A stretch of DNA of 64,000 bases from Chryseobacterium ginsenosidimutans (GTDB taxonomy: Bacteria; Bacteroidota; Bacteroidia; Flavobacteriales; Weeksellaceae). This document shows, one piece after another, positions 1 to 9,327 of this stretch. The stretch spans positions 310,001 through 374,000 of the forward strand of contig NZ_JANUCO010000001.1 in assembly GCF_024807225.1 (NCBI RefSeq). The letters are read 5' to 3'. The notes beneath the pieces are model-generated. The model was not told where the DNA came from and made no database searches. It was given only the letters and a program-made list of their open reading frames with translations. Numbering within the stretch: the stretch's first letter is position 1; each line of letters opens with the position of its first letter. The translations under genes were made by a program, and so were the position numbers.

Positions 1-54
1 CAAAAAAGTATTTGAAAAGAAATCTGCTTATAAAAAATACTGAGTATCGAGATT

Positions 55-517
55 TTAATCTTCGTCTACTACAATATCGTCTTGTTTAAATTCGCATTTG
101 AGTCTAAAAGGAATCGGAGTTTCCTGATCCTGTGTAGAAATCGTCGATCGTCCCTTTCCAGATTACCTGAAGTTCTCCTTCTTCGTTCTTTTCGAATAAA
201 AGCTCATTATCATAGAGAAAAGCCTCTTCATCGTCGAAAAGATCTACTTCTGTGAAAGTATCTTCTTCAGAATCGTTTATGGTAATTGTTTTTCCTTCTA
301 TTTCCTCTGAATCAATGGGAAAATCGAAAACTTCTAGTGAAAGTTGCGGAAAATTGTACTGTAAAGAATCATCGTCTACATGATCCAGACCATCATCCGT
401 GATAATTTCAACTTCTAATAAGTGTTGTTGATTGCTGTAAACCGCTTTACAATAAGTATTTCTAATATTGTACTTTAGCGTTTCTTCCGGATGGTAAATT
501 TTTAAAATCCCTTTCAT
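55..517 (-). CDS. Hypothetical acidic protein, reading frame interrupted near its 3' end
   Basis: The function is not recognised. The protein is acidic and has no signal peptide or membrane segment. The uninterrupted frame stops at 104 after a tail ending in GNSDSF. Removing one T from the TTT at 120-122 (minus-strand GGAAACTCC becomes GGAACTCC) continues the frame as GTPIPFRLKCEFKQDD and ends in VVDED at 55, giving about 153 residues. The longer tail keeps the acidic character of the rest, so I take 55-517 as the real extent. It is divergent from the DUF885 gene at 795. The frame break is seen directly, and its being an error is inferred from eight identical cases in this window. Confidence 0.6.
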
Positions 518-736
518 TATTTCCTAAAAAAAGAACTGTAATAATATGATTGTTAAACTGTTTCAGCAAAGATAAAAAATAGATTGATTGTGGAAAATTA
601 TTTGAAAATTATTTTCGAAAATTTGAGCATAATTAATAATAACATCATTTAAAGAGTCCGTTTTAATGATCAAAAAATAAAAACCTTTGTGATTTGCCAA
701 AAGTTACTGTGTAAAATTATATCGTCTTAATAATCT

Positions 737-770
737 TTTGCCCCTTTTATCGTTTTAATATTTACTTTTG
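737..770 (+). promoter_or_regulatory. Bacteroidetes-type promoter of the DUF885 gene
   Basis: TTTG at 737-740 is followed after 22 bases by TACTTTTG (763-770), matching the TAnnTTTG minus-7 consensus of Bacteroidetes sigma-ABfr. The start codon lies 24 bases downstream at 795. Confidence 0.5.
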
Positions 771-794
771 TTTTTATAAAGAATTTCGAAAAAA

Positions 795-2591
795 ATGAAA
801 AATATCTTATCTAAAAGTATTTTAGGCTTAACCTTGGTGATGAGTCTTGCCTCGTGCAAAAAGAGCGACTCGCCTTTAACCAAAGTTACACCTTCCAATT
901 TAGATTCTATTGCTTCCAATTATTATGAGCAATATTTAAAATTATATCCGTTGGATGCTACTTCACAAGGAGATTTGAGATATAACGACCAGCTTCCTAT
1001 TAATATTGATAAAGATTTTATTTCCGGGGAAGTTGCTTTTTATAATTCTGTGCAGAAACAATTGGACAATGTAGATTACAAAAGCCTTTCCGATGAAGAT
1101 AAGGTAGTGTATGATGTGTTGGATTATACTTTAAAAGATAAAACTCAAGCTTACATTTATCATCCCGAATACATTCCTTTCACGCAATTTGGCGGACTTC
1201 CGCTTACTTTCCCGTTGTACGGAAGCGGAGAAGGAAGCCAGCCTTTTAAAACAGAAAAAGATTATAGCGACTGGCTGAAAAGAATGGAAAAATTTTCGGA
1301 TTGGATGAATGCGGCGGCTGATAATTTCCGTGAAGGAATTAATAATAAAATGGTTTTGCCTAAAAAACTGGTTGTTAAAATGATTCCTCAAATGAGAGCT
1401 GAAGAAATCACGACGACAGATTTAGACAAAAATATTTTCTACGGACCGATAAGAAATCTGCCAAAAAGCTTCACCAAAGAGCAAAAAGAAAAACTTTCAG
1501 CGCTTTACAAAGAGGCTATTACGCAGAAAATTATTCCGGCTTATACCAAAATGGGTAATTTCTTAGAGAAAGAATATCTGCCAAAAGCAAGAGATACAGA
1601 TGGTTACAACAGCCTTCCAAACGGTAAAGAAATTTATCAGTATTACGCAAAAAGCTGGACGACAACTAATAAACCTCCTGAAGAGATCAATAAAATAGGT
1701 CTTCAGCAGGTCGCCATGCTTCGTGGAGAAATGGAAAAAGTAAAACAGCAGGTTGGTTTCACAGGAACGTTGGAAGAATTCATCAATTTTGTAAAAACCG
1801 ATCCAAAAGCAATGCCTTATAAAACATCGGAAGAAGTTTTGGGAGCATTCAATGGGATTTTAGCTAAAATAACGCCGAAGCTGAAAACGATGTTCTCCGT
1901 AACGCCGAAAACGAAATTTGAGATCAGACAAACGGAAAAATTCAGGGAAGCAAGTGCGAGTGCAGAATACATTCAGGGAACTCCGGATGGAAAAAGACCG
2001 GGAATTTTCTATGTTCCGCTTCCTGATGCTTCAAAATTCAATGTAACTTCAGGGATGGAATCTCTTTTCCTTCATGAAGCAATTCCGGGGCACCATTATC
2101 AGGTTTCTCTTCAACAGGAAAATACGAAACTTCCGAAATTCATGAGATTTGGATGGTTTGGAGCTTATGGTGAAGGTTGGGCACATTATTGTGAGACTTT
2201 AGGTCCGGAATTCGGGCTGTACACCGATCCTTATCAGAAAATGGGATATTTGAGTGATCAAATGCTGAGAGCCGTGAGATTGGTGGTAGACACAGGGTTG
2301 CACACCGGAAGAATGACGAGAGAAGATGCAATAAAGTATTTCTTAAGCAATATTTCTTATGATGAAGCCGGTGCAACTGCCGAAGTAGAAAGATATATGG
2401 CAATGCCGGGACAAGCTTTAGGCTATAAAATCGGCTCATTGAGAATCCGTGAATTGAGAGAAAAATATCAGAAAGAACTGGGAAGTAAATTCAATCTGGC
2501 TAAATTCCATGATGAAATTTTGAGTCAGGGCTGTCTTCCTTTGGATGTTTTGAACAGAAAAATGGAGCTTTGGGCGAAAAATCAAAAATAA
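795..2591 (+). CDS. DUF885 family lipoprotein, probable metallopeptidase
   Basis: This is a DUF885-family protein of 598 residues. It begins with a lipoprotein signal (hydrophobic segment, then LASCKKSD, with the lipobox Cys near residue 21), so it is probably anchored in the envelope. The family signature HEAIPGHHYQ lies near residue 428 and is followed by GEGWAHYCE, which resembles the HExxH-like zinc site of M2/M3-type peptidases. Substrates of this family are poorly known. The length and full set of motifs indicate an intact gene. It has its own promoter at 737-770 and a terminator at 2624-2656, so it is probably transcribed alone. Confidence 0.85.
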   Translation: MKNILSKSILGLTLVMSLASCKKSDSPLTKVTPSNLDSIASNYYEQYLKLYPLDATSQGDLRYNDQLPINIDKDFISGEVAFYNSVQKQLDNVDYKSLSDEDKVVYDVLDYTLKDKTQAYIYHPEYIPFTQFGGLPLTFPLYGSGEGSQPFKTEKDYSDWLKRMEKFSDWMNAAADNFREGINNKMVLPKKLVVKMIPQMRAEEITTTDLDKNIFYGPIRNLPKSFTKEQKEKLSALYKEAITQKIIPAYTKMGNFLEKEYLPKARDTDGYNSLPNGKEIYQYYAKSWTTTNKPPEEINKIGLQQVAMLRGEMEKVKQQVGFTGTLEEFINFVKTDPKAMPYKTSEEVLGAFNGILAKITPKLKTMFSVTPKTKFEIRQTEKFREASASAEYIQGTPDGKRPGIFYVPLPDASKFNVTSGMESLFLHEAIPGHHYQVSLQQENTKLPKFMRFGWFGAYGEGWAHYCETLGPEFGLYTDPYQKMGYLSDQMLRAVRLVVDTGLHTGRMTREDAIKYFLSNISYDEAGATAEVERYMAMPGQALGYKIGSLRIRELREKYQKELGSKFNLAKFHDEILSQGCLPLDVLNRKMELWAKNQK

Positions 2592-2623
2592 TTTAGCGGA
2601 AGAAATTCTTCTTTATAAATATG

Positions 2624-2656
2624 AAAGTCACAAATTAATTTTTGTGGCTTTTTTGT
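2624..2656 (+). terminator. Rho-independent terminator after the DUF885 gene
   Basis: An 11-bp stem (AAAGTCACAAA / TTTGTGGCTTT, one G-T pair) is followed by a T-run. It overlaps the earliest possible start of the next frame (2644), which supports the later start at 2683. Confidence 0.7.
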
Positions 2657-2682
2657 TTAGCTTTATCTTTTTAATTAAAATC

Positions 2683-3276
2683 ATGATAAAAACGTTTTAT
2701 TTTATTGTAATTTTCATTTTTGGATTGTGCTTTTTAAGCTGTAAAAAAGGAGGAAAGAATGAAATAAACTTTGAAAAATTCATTGTAGATAAAGACCTTC
2801 CGCAAAACGATACGATTAAACTTCTTTCAAAATATCCTGAACTTCAATTATTTAATAGCGAAAAAGTTGAAAATCTAACACGAACTGCTTATATCGTGCA
2901 GGAAGATGGTTATTTTGAACGTGTTTTTTATGGAGAAAAAAGATATAAATTTTTTCAGTTTGATAATTATAAATGTAAAGCGATATGCAGTGGAGATACA
3001 ATCAATATTTGGCTTAATAATTACAATGGATATTTTGGAAACGGCGTTTTGGTAAAGGTTTTTAATAATCAATTTTTAATTAAAGATATTGATCCGAAAA
3101 CTTTGAAGGGTGAAATTAAGTTCATTGAAACTCATCCCAATTCTCAGAAACTGGTTCTTAATAGTGCTAAATTTCAGAAGAATGACAGCATGTATGGATT
3201 TATAGATTATAACACGAGTCTGGATTCCTTGGTCACAAAAAATTTTAAAGGATATTTTAAAACAAAAATTAAATAG
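2683..3276 (+). CDS. Hypothetical lipoprotein
   Basis: This is a 197-residue protein with an N-terminal hydrophobic stretch and lipobox (CFLSCKKGG), predicted to be a lipoprotein. No domain is recognised. The mature part is rich in Lys, Asn, Phe and Tyr. An in-frame ATG at 2644 lies inside the preceding terminator hairpin, so I use the ATG at 2683, which also gives a better-shaped signal peptide. The gene ends 5 bases before the DinB-like gene, and the two may be cotranscribed. Confidence 0.65.
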   Translation: MIKTFYFIVIFIFGLCFLSCKKGGKNEINFEKFIVDKDLPQNDTIKLLSKYPELQLFNSEKVENLTRTAYIVQEDGYFERVFYGEKRYKFFQFDNYKCKAICSGDTINIWLNNYNGYFGNGVLVKVFNNQFLIKDIDPKTLKGEIKFIETHPNSQKLVLNSAKFQKNDSMYGFIDYNTSLDSLVTKNFKGYFKTKIK

Positions 3277-3281
3277 AAAAA

Positions 3282-3725
3282 ATGATACAAAGTCTACAAT
3301 CACTGTTCACAAGAGATTTAAACAAATTAAAAACAGAAATCGAAGCGTACCAAAATGAAGACATTATCTGGAAAATCGATAAAAATATTTTAAATTCTGC
3401 AGGAAATTTATCCCTTCACTTAGTTGGAAATATCAGTCATTTTGTCGGAGCAATCCTTGGAAATTCAGGATATATCAGAAATCGCGAACAGGAATTTTCA
3501 TTAAAAGATATTCCCAGAGCTGAACTTATTCAACAAATAGAAAACACCATTGAAGTGGTAAATTCTTCGCTTGAAAAACTATCTGCAGAAGATTTGGAAA
3601 AAGAATATCCTATCGAACCTTTGGGATATAAAATGACGACAGACTATTTTTTAATTCATTTGATTGGGCACTTGGAATATCATTTGGGACAGATTAATTA
3701 TCATAGAAGATTGCTAGATAATTAA
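3282..3725 (+). CDS. DinB/DUF1572-like family protein
   Basis: This 147-residue protein has the layout of the DinB four-helix metalloprotein superfamily. One His-containing segment lies near residues 46-54 (HLVGNISH), and a C-terminal cluster HLIGHLEYHLGQINYH supplies further likely metal ligands. Members include thiol-dependent transferases such as YfiT and bacillithiol-transferase-like proteins, but the substrate here cannot be told. It lies 5 bases after the lipoprotein gene and ends at a terminator shared with the convergent nth gene. Confidence 0.75.
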   Translation: MIQSLQSLFTRDLNKLKTEIEAYQNEDIIWKIDKNILNSAGNLSLHLVGNISHFVGAILGNSGYIRNREQEFSLKDIPRAELIQQIENTIEVVNSSLEKLSAEDLEKEYPIEPLGYKMTTDYFLIHLIGHLEYHLGQINYHRRLLDN

Positions 3726-3735
3726 ATACAAAACG

Positions 3736-3767
3736 AAAAACAACCTTTTCTCAAGGTTGTTTTTTTA
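3736..3767. terminator. Bidirectional terminator between the DinB-like gene and nth
   Basis: A 12-bp perfect stem (AAAAACAACCTT / AAGGTTGTTTTT) with a 5-base loop and a T-run lies between convergent genes. Confidence 0.8.
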
Positions 3768-4386
3768 TTTCTCAAACATCATTTTCGTAATAAAATCTTT
3801 CTCTCCTTTTCCTCTTGCGGGAGAATATTCTCTTCCGTAGAAAATGATTTGAAGATGCAGTTTATTCCAAACGCTTTCTTTCCAAATATTTTTGGCGTCT
3901 TTTTCCGTTTCTACAACGTTTTTTCCGGAAGTAAGCTTCCATTGCGTCATTAATCTGTGAATATGGGTGTCGACAGGAAAAGCAGGAAATCCAAAACCTT
4001 GACTCATCACAACAGAAGCCGTTTTGTGACCAACTCCGGGCAGCGCTTCCAATTCCTCATAGGTTTGCGGTACTACTCCATTATGCCTTTCCAGAAGAAG
4101 TTTCTGCCATCCTTTTCAGGTTTTTGGCTTTTGTATTGGCAAGCCCGATTTCTTTGATGAGTTCTTTTATTTCCGGAACTTCCAGTTTTGCCATTTTTTC
4201 GGGACTTCCTGCTACTTTAAAAAGATTCGGCGTCACCTGATTCACTTTCTTATCGGTTGTCTGCGCAGAAAGCGCCACAGCAACCATTAAAGTATAGGCA
4301 TCTGTATGCTCCAACGGAATCGGAACTTCAGGATATAATTTTTCTAATTCTATCTGAACGAGCTCGGCTCTTTGCTTTTTTGTCAT
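3765..4386 (-). CDS. nth: Endonuclease III, reading frame interrupted
   Basis: This is a DNA glycosylase/AP lyase of base excision repair that removes oxidised pyrimidines. The N-terminal half carries AVALSAQTTDKKVN. The C-terminal half carries the helix-hairpin-helix LPGVGHKTASVV (with the catalytic Lys) and FPVDTHIHR (with the catalytic Asp). An extra T at 4101-4103 (minus strand GCAGAAACTTC for GCAGAACTTC) splits the frame. Removing it gives MAELLLERHNGVVPQTYEELEALPG and a 206-residue protein, close to E. coli Nth (211). The four-Cys iron-sulfur loop of E. coli Nth is not present at the C-terminus, which ends GKGEKDFITKMMFEK. Confidence 0.88.
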
Positions 4387-4402
4387 TTAACCATTAAATT
4401 TG
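4371..4402 (+). promoter_or_regulatory. Bacteroidetes-type promoter of bcp
   Basis: TTTG at 4371-4374, a 20-base spacer and TAAATTTG at 4395-4402 match the sigma-ABfr consensus. The start codon is 18 bases downstream. The site overlaps the start of the divergent nth gene. Confidence 0.45.
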
Positions 4403-4419
4403 AACAAAAATAAATTATT

Positions 4420-4869
4420 ATGTTGAAAGTTGGAGATAAATTACCTGAATTTGAAGGAGTAAACCAAGACGGAGAAACGGTAACCTCATCAAAATTAATA
4501 GGAAAAAAATTAGTCATTTTCTTTTATCCTCAAGCAAATACACCAACATGTACTGTTGAAGCGTGTAATCTGAGTGATAATTACTCAAAACTGGAAAAAG
4601 CGGGTTTTCAATTATTAGGAATAAGTGGTGATTCTGTAAAGAAACAGAAAAATTTTCACAGCAAATTTGCATTCCCTTACAGTCTTATTGCCGATGAAAA
4701 TCACGATGTTATAGAAAAATTCGGAGTTTGGCAGGAGAAAAAAACTTTCGGAAAAACATATATGGGAATTGTAAGAACTACCTTTATTTTCGATGAAAAG
4801 GGAGTTTGTACAAGAGTTATCGAAAAAGTGACTTCGAAGACCGCTGCTGAACAAATTTTGGAAGAATAG
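4420..4869 (+). CDS. bcp: Thiol peroxidase, bacterioferritin comigratory protein type
   Basis: This is an AhpC/TSA-family peroxiredoxin of the Bcp/PrxQ class, reducing hydroperoxides with electrons from thioredoxin-like partners in the cytoplasm. The 149-residue length is typical. The active-site stretch YPQANTPTCTVEAC holds the peroxidatic Cys44 and the resolving Cys49 five residues later, the atypical two-Cys arrangement of PrxQ. GISGDSVKKQKNFHSKF is the usual following block. It is divergent from nth, which is sensible for two oxidative-damage genes, although coregulation is only inferred. Confidence 0.92.
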   Translation: MLKVGDKLPEFEGVNQDGETVTSSKLIGKKLVIFFYPQANTPTCTVEACNLSDNYSKLEKAGFQLLGISGDSVKKQKNFHSKFAFPYSLIADENHDVIEKFGVWQEKKTFGKTYMGIVRTTFIFDEKGVCTRVIEKVTSKTAAEQILEE

Positions 4870-5024
4870 GCTTGGTTATTGAGAATATTCATTTCTCACT
4901 TAAAATTTATTAATTCTTATGTTAAAATTAATATTGGTTAAATAATTTTTATTACATTTAGCTAAGTAATATATAGTTAACAATTAACTTATATATTTAA
5001 TTATCAATTTTAATAAAAAAAAAC

Positions 5025-6946
5025 ATGAGAAAAATTTTATTTTCGAGCCTGATGCTATTCGGGCTTTACGCCAGTGCGCAGATTAATGTGACCGCAACAG
5101 CCGGCACAGCGACAGCAACCTACACTACATTAAAAGATGCGTTCGACGCTATTAATGCAGGAACACATCAGGGAAGCATCAATTTAAGTATTACAGCCAA
5201 CACCACAGAAACAGCAACTGCCGTTTTGAATGCGGGTACTACGTATACTTCTATTATGATTAAGCCTACCGTTGCAGCTACGATCTCCGGAGCTGTTGCA
5301 TCAAATCCTTTAGTGAAGATTTTAGGATCAAATGTTACTATTGACGGATCTACAACTAACGGAGGAACACCCGAGACCTTACTTTCAGTAATACTTCCAC
5401 AACAGGTCCATCTGTTCTTTTTATGGGATCGCCAACAAGTACTGCTCCTCTTGCGAATGTAGCAGTTAAAAACGCAATTTTCATCAATGGATCTAATGGC
5501 AGTACAAATTTCGTAGTCGCAAACGGAGCAACTGCTGTCGGTTACTTCAATAATGTTACCGTGCAAAATAATGACATTAGAGTGGGATTTAATGGTTTAT
5601 ATGTTTTAGCAGATGCTACAGCAGCAGCAAACGGAAACAATTTATTAATCACTGGAAATACTATCAATAATAATATTCTTCAAAACGGAATATATGAAGC
5701 CGGGATTGGTGGAACAGCGACTATTTCTAACAATACAATAGGTATTGTTCGCACAACTTCAGGTACAACTACAACTGCAGCGGCGGCTTTTGGAATTTCT
5801 GTTTCAACCGGCTCCAACAATACGACCGTAAGTGGAAATACGATCAGTGTAAAAAATACTGCAACTTCTACCACAGGGATTAATTATAACATAGGAATCT
5901 CCATTGGTCCGGGAGCAACAAATGTTTCTACGCAGGTTTACAATAACACAATTACAGAGGTTAGCGGAATATTAACTTATGTAAACAGTAGCGCAATATA
6001 TTTGGGAGGCGCAACAGCAAATGTGAGTATTTACTCTAATAAACTGTCTGGACTTAAAAACACGATGTCAGGAAACTTAATGCAGGCAATTGTTTTAGGA
6101 ACTACATCAACCGCAGCTAATACGTTGGTATACAATAATCTTATTTCAGATGTTTTAGCAACCGGAGCAGGACAAGCTACCGGAATTTATGTCTATTCAG
6201 GAGCAGGATATAAGATATACAGCAACACCGTAAATCTTAATACCTCCAATGCTGAAACTGGAATATCTACCGCATTATCTGTTTTAGGAACAAATGTAAC
6301 TGCCGCCAATGCTTTGGATGTGAGAAATAACCTCTTTATCAATAACAAGACATCGGGCTCAAGATTCGCTATTTATTCTACATCACCAAGTACCGTGTTC
6401 GGAAATATTAATTATAATGATTATGCTACTACAGGAACTGCTTTAGGATATATCGGCAGTGCAAACAAAACAACATTGGCAGACATCCAAACAGGATTCG
6501 GAGGAAATGCAAATTCTCTTAACATTTCTCCAGTTTTTGTAAGCGGAACAGATCTTCATTTAAATACTTCTGCACCTGCAAATTCAGGTTTAGACAATGC
6601 GGGCGTTGCTCTTCCTGAAGTAACCATGGATTTCGCAGGAATGCCAAGAGGTTCAACTCCCGATCTAGGTGGTTATGAATTCTCCTATCTTGTTCTTGCT
6701 ACAAATGATGTAACTAAGAATAAAAATAATATCTCCGTTTATCCCAATCCTTTTGCTGAGACTCTGAAAATTTCAGATATAAAAGGTATTAAATCGATCA
6801 ACGTTACAGACCTATCAGGAAGAAATCTAAAAACATTGTCTCCTTCGAATGAGCTTGATTTAAGAGATTTGAAAACCGGTTTATATGTGATCTCATTCCA
6901 GTTGGAAGATGGATCTAGACAGACCGTTAAAGTAATTAAAAAATAA
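5025..6946 (+). CDS. T9SS-secreted beta-helix cell-surface protein, reading frame interrupted
   Basis: This is a secreted protein of about 640 residues once rejoined. It has an N-terminal signal peptide (ending YASAQ) and a long Asn/Thr/Gly-rich region of parallel beta-helix type, with repeated runs such as GNTINNN and SNNTIG. The C-terminal type IX sorting domain (VYPNPFAETLKIS, with a final KVIKK) starts near residue 570. The frame breaks near 5370-5372. Adding one base to the CCC run lets GGTPRDLTFSNTSTTGPS lead into the second segment, and RDLT is a common sequence in this family. The likely fate is the cell surface or medium. The binding target is unknown. Confidence 0.75.
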
Positions 6947-6966
6947 ATAAACTTCTCTTTTCATTA

Positions 6967-7000
6967 AAGCTCCGGCGACCTTTGGTCGCCGGAGCTTCTT
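6967..7000. terminator. Strong bidirectional terminator
   Basis: A perfect 14-bp GC-rich stem (AAGCTCCGGCGACC and its complement) has a 3-base TTT loop and lies between convergent genes. It is the strongest hairpin I found in the window. Confidence 0.85.
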
Positions 7001-7029
7001 ATTTTCAACAAATCTTTGTTTAAAAAATT

Positions 7030-7572
7030 TTATTCTGTTTCGTAGTACATTAGTTCTTCCGGATCATCAGGAATTGTAACATATTTTTGAAATTTCAGCC
7101 CTAATTTTTCAATGAGTTTCTGAGACGAAAAATTATCTTTTGTCGTGATGGCCGAAATTTTATTTAAACCAAAATCATCCATTCCGATAGATTTTATTTT
7201 GAAAGCAGCTTCGTAAGCATAGCCTTTTCCTTCAAATTCATCCAATAAAGAAAACCCGATATCCACGACATCTAAACCTTCTCTTTCAAAGATTCCAACA
7301 GCTCCTATTTTAACATTCCCTTCTTTGGTGAGCATTAAATAATTTCCATAGCCAAGCTTTTCCATTTGAGGAAGAAACCTGTTTTTAATATAGTTTTCGG
7401 CATCAGAAACCGTTTTTAAATTGCGATCTCCTATAAATTGAATAAATTTTGGTCTGTTGTAAAGGTCGAGAATAAATTCTCCATCCTCCAAAGACACGGG
7501 ACGAAGGATTAATCGCTCTGTTTCGTAGAAATTATCTGCGTTTTGTAGATCTTGTTGATTTTTTAGGCTCAT
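7030..7572 (-). CDS. GNAT family N-acetyltransferase, RimJ/RimL-like
   Basis: This 180-residue protein has the acetyltransferase_3 pattern: ETERLILRPVSLEDGEFI at the start, DIGFSLLDEFEGKGYAYEAA containing the acetyl-CoA-binding loop, and a C-terminal NFSSQKLIEKLGLKF. It probably transfers acetyl groups from acetyl-CoA to an amine (a protein N-terminus or small molecule), but the substrate cannot be read from sequence. Its start overlaps the end of the upstream exported-protein gene by 41 bases, suggesting translational coupling. It is the last gene of the leftward run from 11242. Confidence 0.82.
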   Translation of the reverse strand: MSLKNQQDLQNADNFYETERLILRPVSLEDGEFILDLYNRPKFIQFIGDRNLKTVSDAENYIKNRFLPQMEKLGYGNYLMLTKEGNVKIGAVGIFEREGLDVVDIGFSLLDEFEGKGYAYEAAFKIKSIGMDDFGLNKISAITTKDNFSSQKLIEKLGLKFQKYVTIPDDPEELMYYETE

Positions 7573-8206
7573 CTTTGGGTTCTTCTTTTTTCTCGATTTT
7601 TAAAAGCCTCGGATTATTGGTGCATTTTTTATTGTATAGCTCAATATAAGCTCCGTTATCTTTAACATTGGTAATCGTTCCTGACGATTTACTGATTATT
7701 AATGTAAAATGTTTTTTCTGATAAGGGCATTCTTTTGAAGTAAGCTTCCCTAAATCCAGGTAATAATTAGATTTATCTTCATAATAATTTCCTGCCATAT
7801 CTCTGAACTCTTCATCAACAATATAACCTTCTGTTGCTGCAAAAATGGCAGCATCCTCAATATCATCAACTTTTCCCACAAACTTTTTAAGCCCGTCAAA
7901 ATCAGTTACATATTCCGTTTTACCACCTGAAGAATACACAATGTAGTAAAATTCATCCTCTTCGGCGATCCCCATATTAAATCCTGAAGATTGGGGAATA
8001 TAATCTTTTACCGCTCCTGATTGTTTAATAATATTATCTTTTCCATAGCTTTTATGAATTAAAACCCATGAATCTGTTTTAATATTCGGAATAATACTCT
8101 GTAAAATATTCGAAACATTAGAGAACTGTTTTTTTTGCTGAGAATATGAAAATACTCCCAAAAATAAGAAAACGAATACACTAAGTTTATATGTAAGTTT
8201 CATCAT
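7532..8206 (-). CDS. Hypothetical exported protein
   Basis: This 224-residue protein has a signal peptide (MMKLTYKLSVFVFLFLGVFSYSQ, cleaved near Ser-Gln). No known domain is recognised. The C-terminus is very basic (KSTRSTKRR), and the body alternates charged and aromatic residues. It lies 33 bases after manC and overlaps the acetyltransferase gene, so it is probably in the same transcript. A periplasmic or outer-membrane location is inferred from the signal peptide alone. Confidence 0.6.
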   Translation of the reverse strand: MMKLTYKLSVFVFLFLGVFSYSQQKKQFSNVSNILQSIIPNIKTDSWVLIHKSYGKDNIIKQSGAVKDYIPQSSGFNMGIAEEDEFYYIVYSSGGKTEYVTDFDGLKKFVGKVDDIEDAAIFAATEGYIVDEEFRDMAGNYYEDKSNYYLDLGKLTSKECPYQKKHFTLIISKSSGTITNVKDNGAYIELYNKKCTNNPRLLKIEKKEEPKDEPKKSTRSTKRR

Positions 8207-8239
8207 AATTCAGATAACGCAGAAAGCATACCAATTATT

Positions 8240-9325
8240 TTACATGAATTTGTCTCCCTTTTTGAGGTTTTTTAGATCAAGAACATAATCTTTTATCAAC
8301 TGATCATTATCTCTCGGGCAAATAAGCAGTGCTTTATCCGTATCTACGATGATGTAATTCTCCAATCCATCAATAATGACGGCTTTATTCGTATTTTTCA
8401 AACGAATAACGTTTCCTTTTGAGTTATAGGTAAGAATATGTTGTCTGGGTTTTATAGCATTTTGATTTTCATCTTTATCGGCATTTTCATAGACAGAAGT
8501 CCATGTTCCGAGATCACTCCATCCGAGATCCGCAGGAATTACATAAACATTCTTTGCTTTCTCCAGAATTCCGTTATCGATGGATATTTTCTGAACTTTA
8601 GGATAAATAAGATCAATACAGCTTTTTTCACTATCTGCATTATATTCACAAGCCATAAAATGCTGTGTCATTTCAGGAAGATACGTCGCAAAAGCATGAT
8701 GAATACTTTTTACGTTCCAAATGAAAATCCCTGCATTCCATAGAAAATCACCACTTTCCAAAAAGCTTTTTGCAATTTCGAGAATAGGTTTTTCCGTGAA
8801 GGTTTTTACTTTATAATAATCGGAATTGTGCTTATCTACAAACTGAATATATCCATAACCTGTATCGGGCCTTGTAGGAGTAATTCCTAACGTAATCAAA
8901 TATTCATTTTTAGCTGCAACATCGAAAGCCAGTTCTACTTTTTCTAAAAAAGTTTGTTCTTTTAAAATCAAATGATCTGCAGGCAACACTATCATTGTAG
9001 CATCCGGATTAATCTCAGCAATTTTATTTGCCATGTAAAGATTACAAGGTGCTGTATTTTTTAATAATGGCTCTCCAACAATATTTTCTTGCGGAATTTC
9101 AGGCAACTGCAGGTGAGAAAGCTCAATATATTCTTTATTTGTGATTACAAATATATTCTCATTAGGAATAATCTTACTGATTCTATCATAAGTTTGCTGA
9201 ATCATTGTACGCCCAACTCCTAAAATATCCTGAAATTGTTTTGGAAACTTTTGCGTACTCATAGGCCAGAATCTACTACCGATTCCTCCCGCCATAATTA
9301 CGCAATATCTATCTGATTTTGACAT
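8240..9325 (-). CDS. manC: Mannose-1-phosphate guanylyltransferase
   Basis: This enzyme makes GDP-mannose from mannose-1-phosphate and GTP for cell-surface polysaccharide synthesis. The nucleotidyltransferase signature IMAGGIGSRFWPMS is at the N-terminus, followed by FPKQF, the NTAPCNLYMA region, VLPADHLI and FTEKP. The protein has about 361 residues, so it is the short form without the C-terminal phosphomannose isomerase domain. I use the Met at 9325 (MSKSDRY). An earlier Met at 9337 would overlap the SprT gene by 10 bases. It follows the SprT-like gene directly in the leftward operon. Confidence 0.88.
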   Translation of the reverse strand: MSKSDRYCVIMAGGIGSRFWPMSTQKFPKQFQDILGVGRTMIQQTYDRISKIIPNENIFVITNKEYIELSHLQLPEIPQENIVGEPLLKNTAPCNLYMANKIAEINPDATMIVLPADHLILKEQTFLEKVELAFDVAAKNEYLITLGITPTRPDTGYGYIQFVDKHNSDYYKVKTFTEKPILEIAKSFLESGDFLWNAGIFIWNVKSIHHAFATYLPEMTQHFMACEYNADSEKSCIDLIYPKVQKISIDNGILEKAKNVYVIPADLGWSDLGTWTSVYENADKDENQNAIKPRQHILTYNSKGNVIRLKNTNKAVIIDGLENYIIVDTDKALLICPRDNDQLIKDYVLDLKNLKKGDKFM

Positions 9326-9327
9326 TC

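Noticed and set aside
2644..2682. An earlier start (2644) for the lipoprotein gene
   Set aside because: The added N-terminus would be encoded by the preceding terminator hairpin and spoils the signal peptide.
8438..8743. A 101-residue frame opposite manC
   Set aside because: It is a shadow of a well-supported gene on the other strand, as are similar frames opposite rsmI, the acidic protein, prc and pgk.
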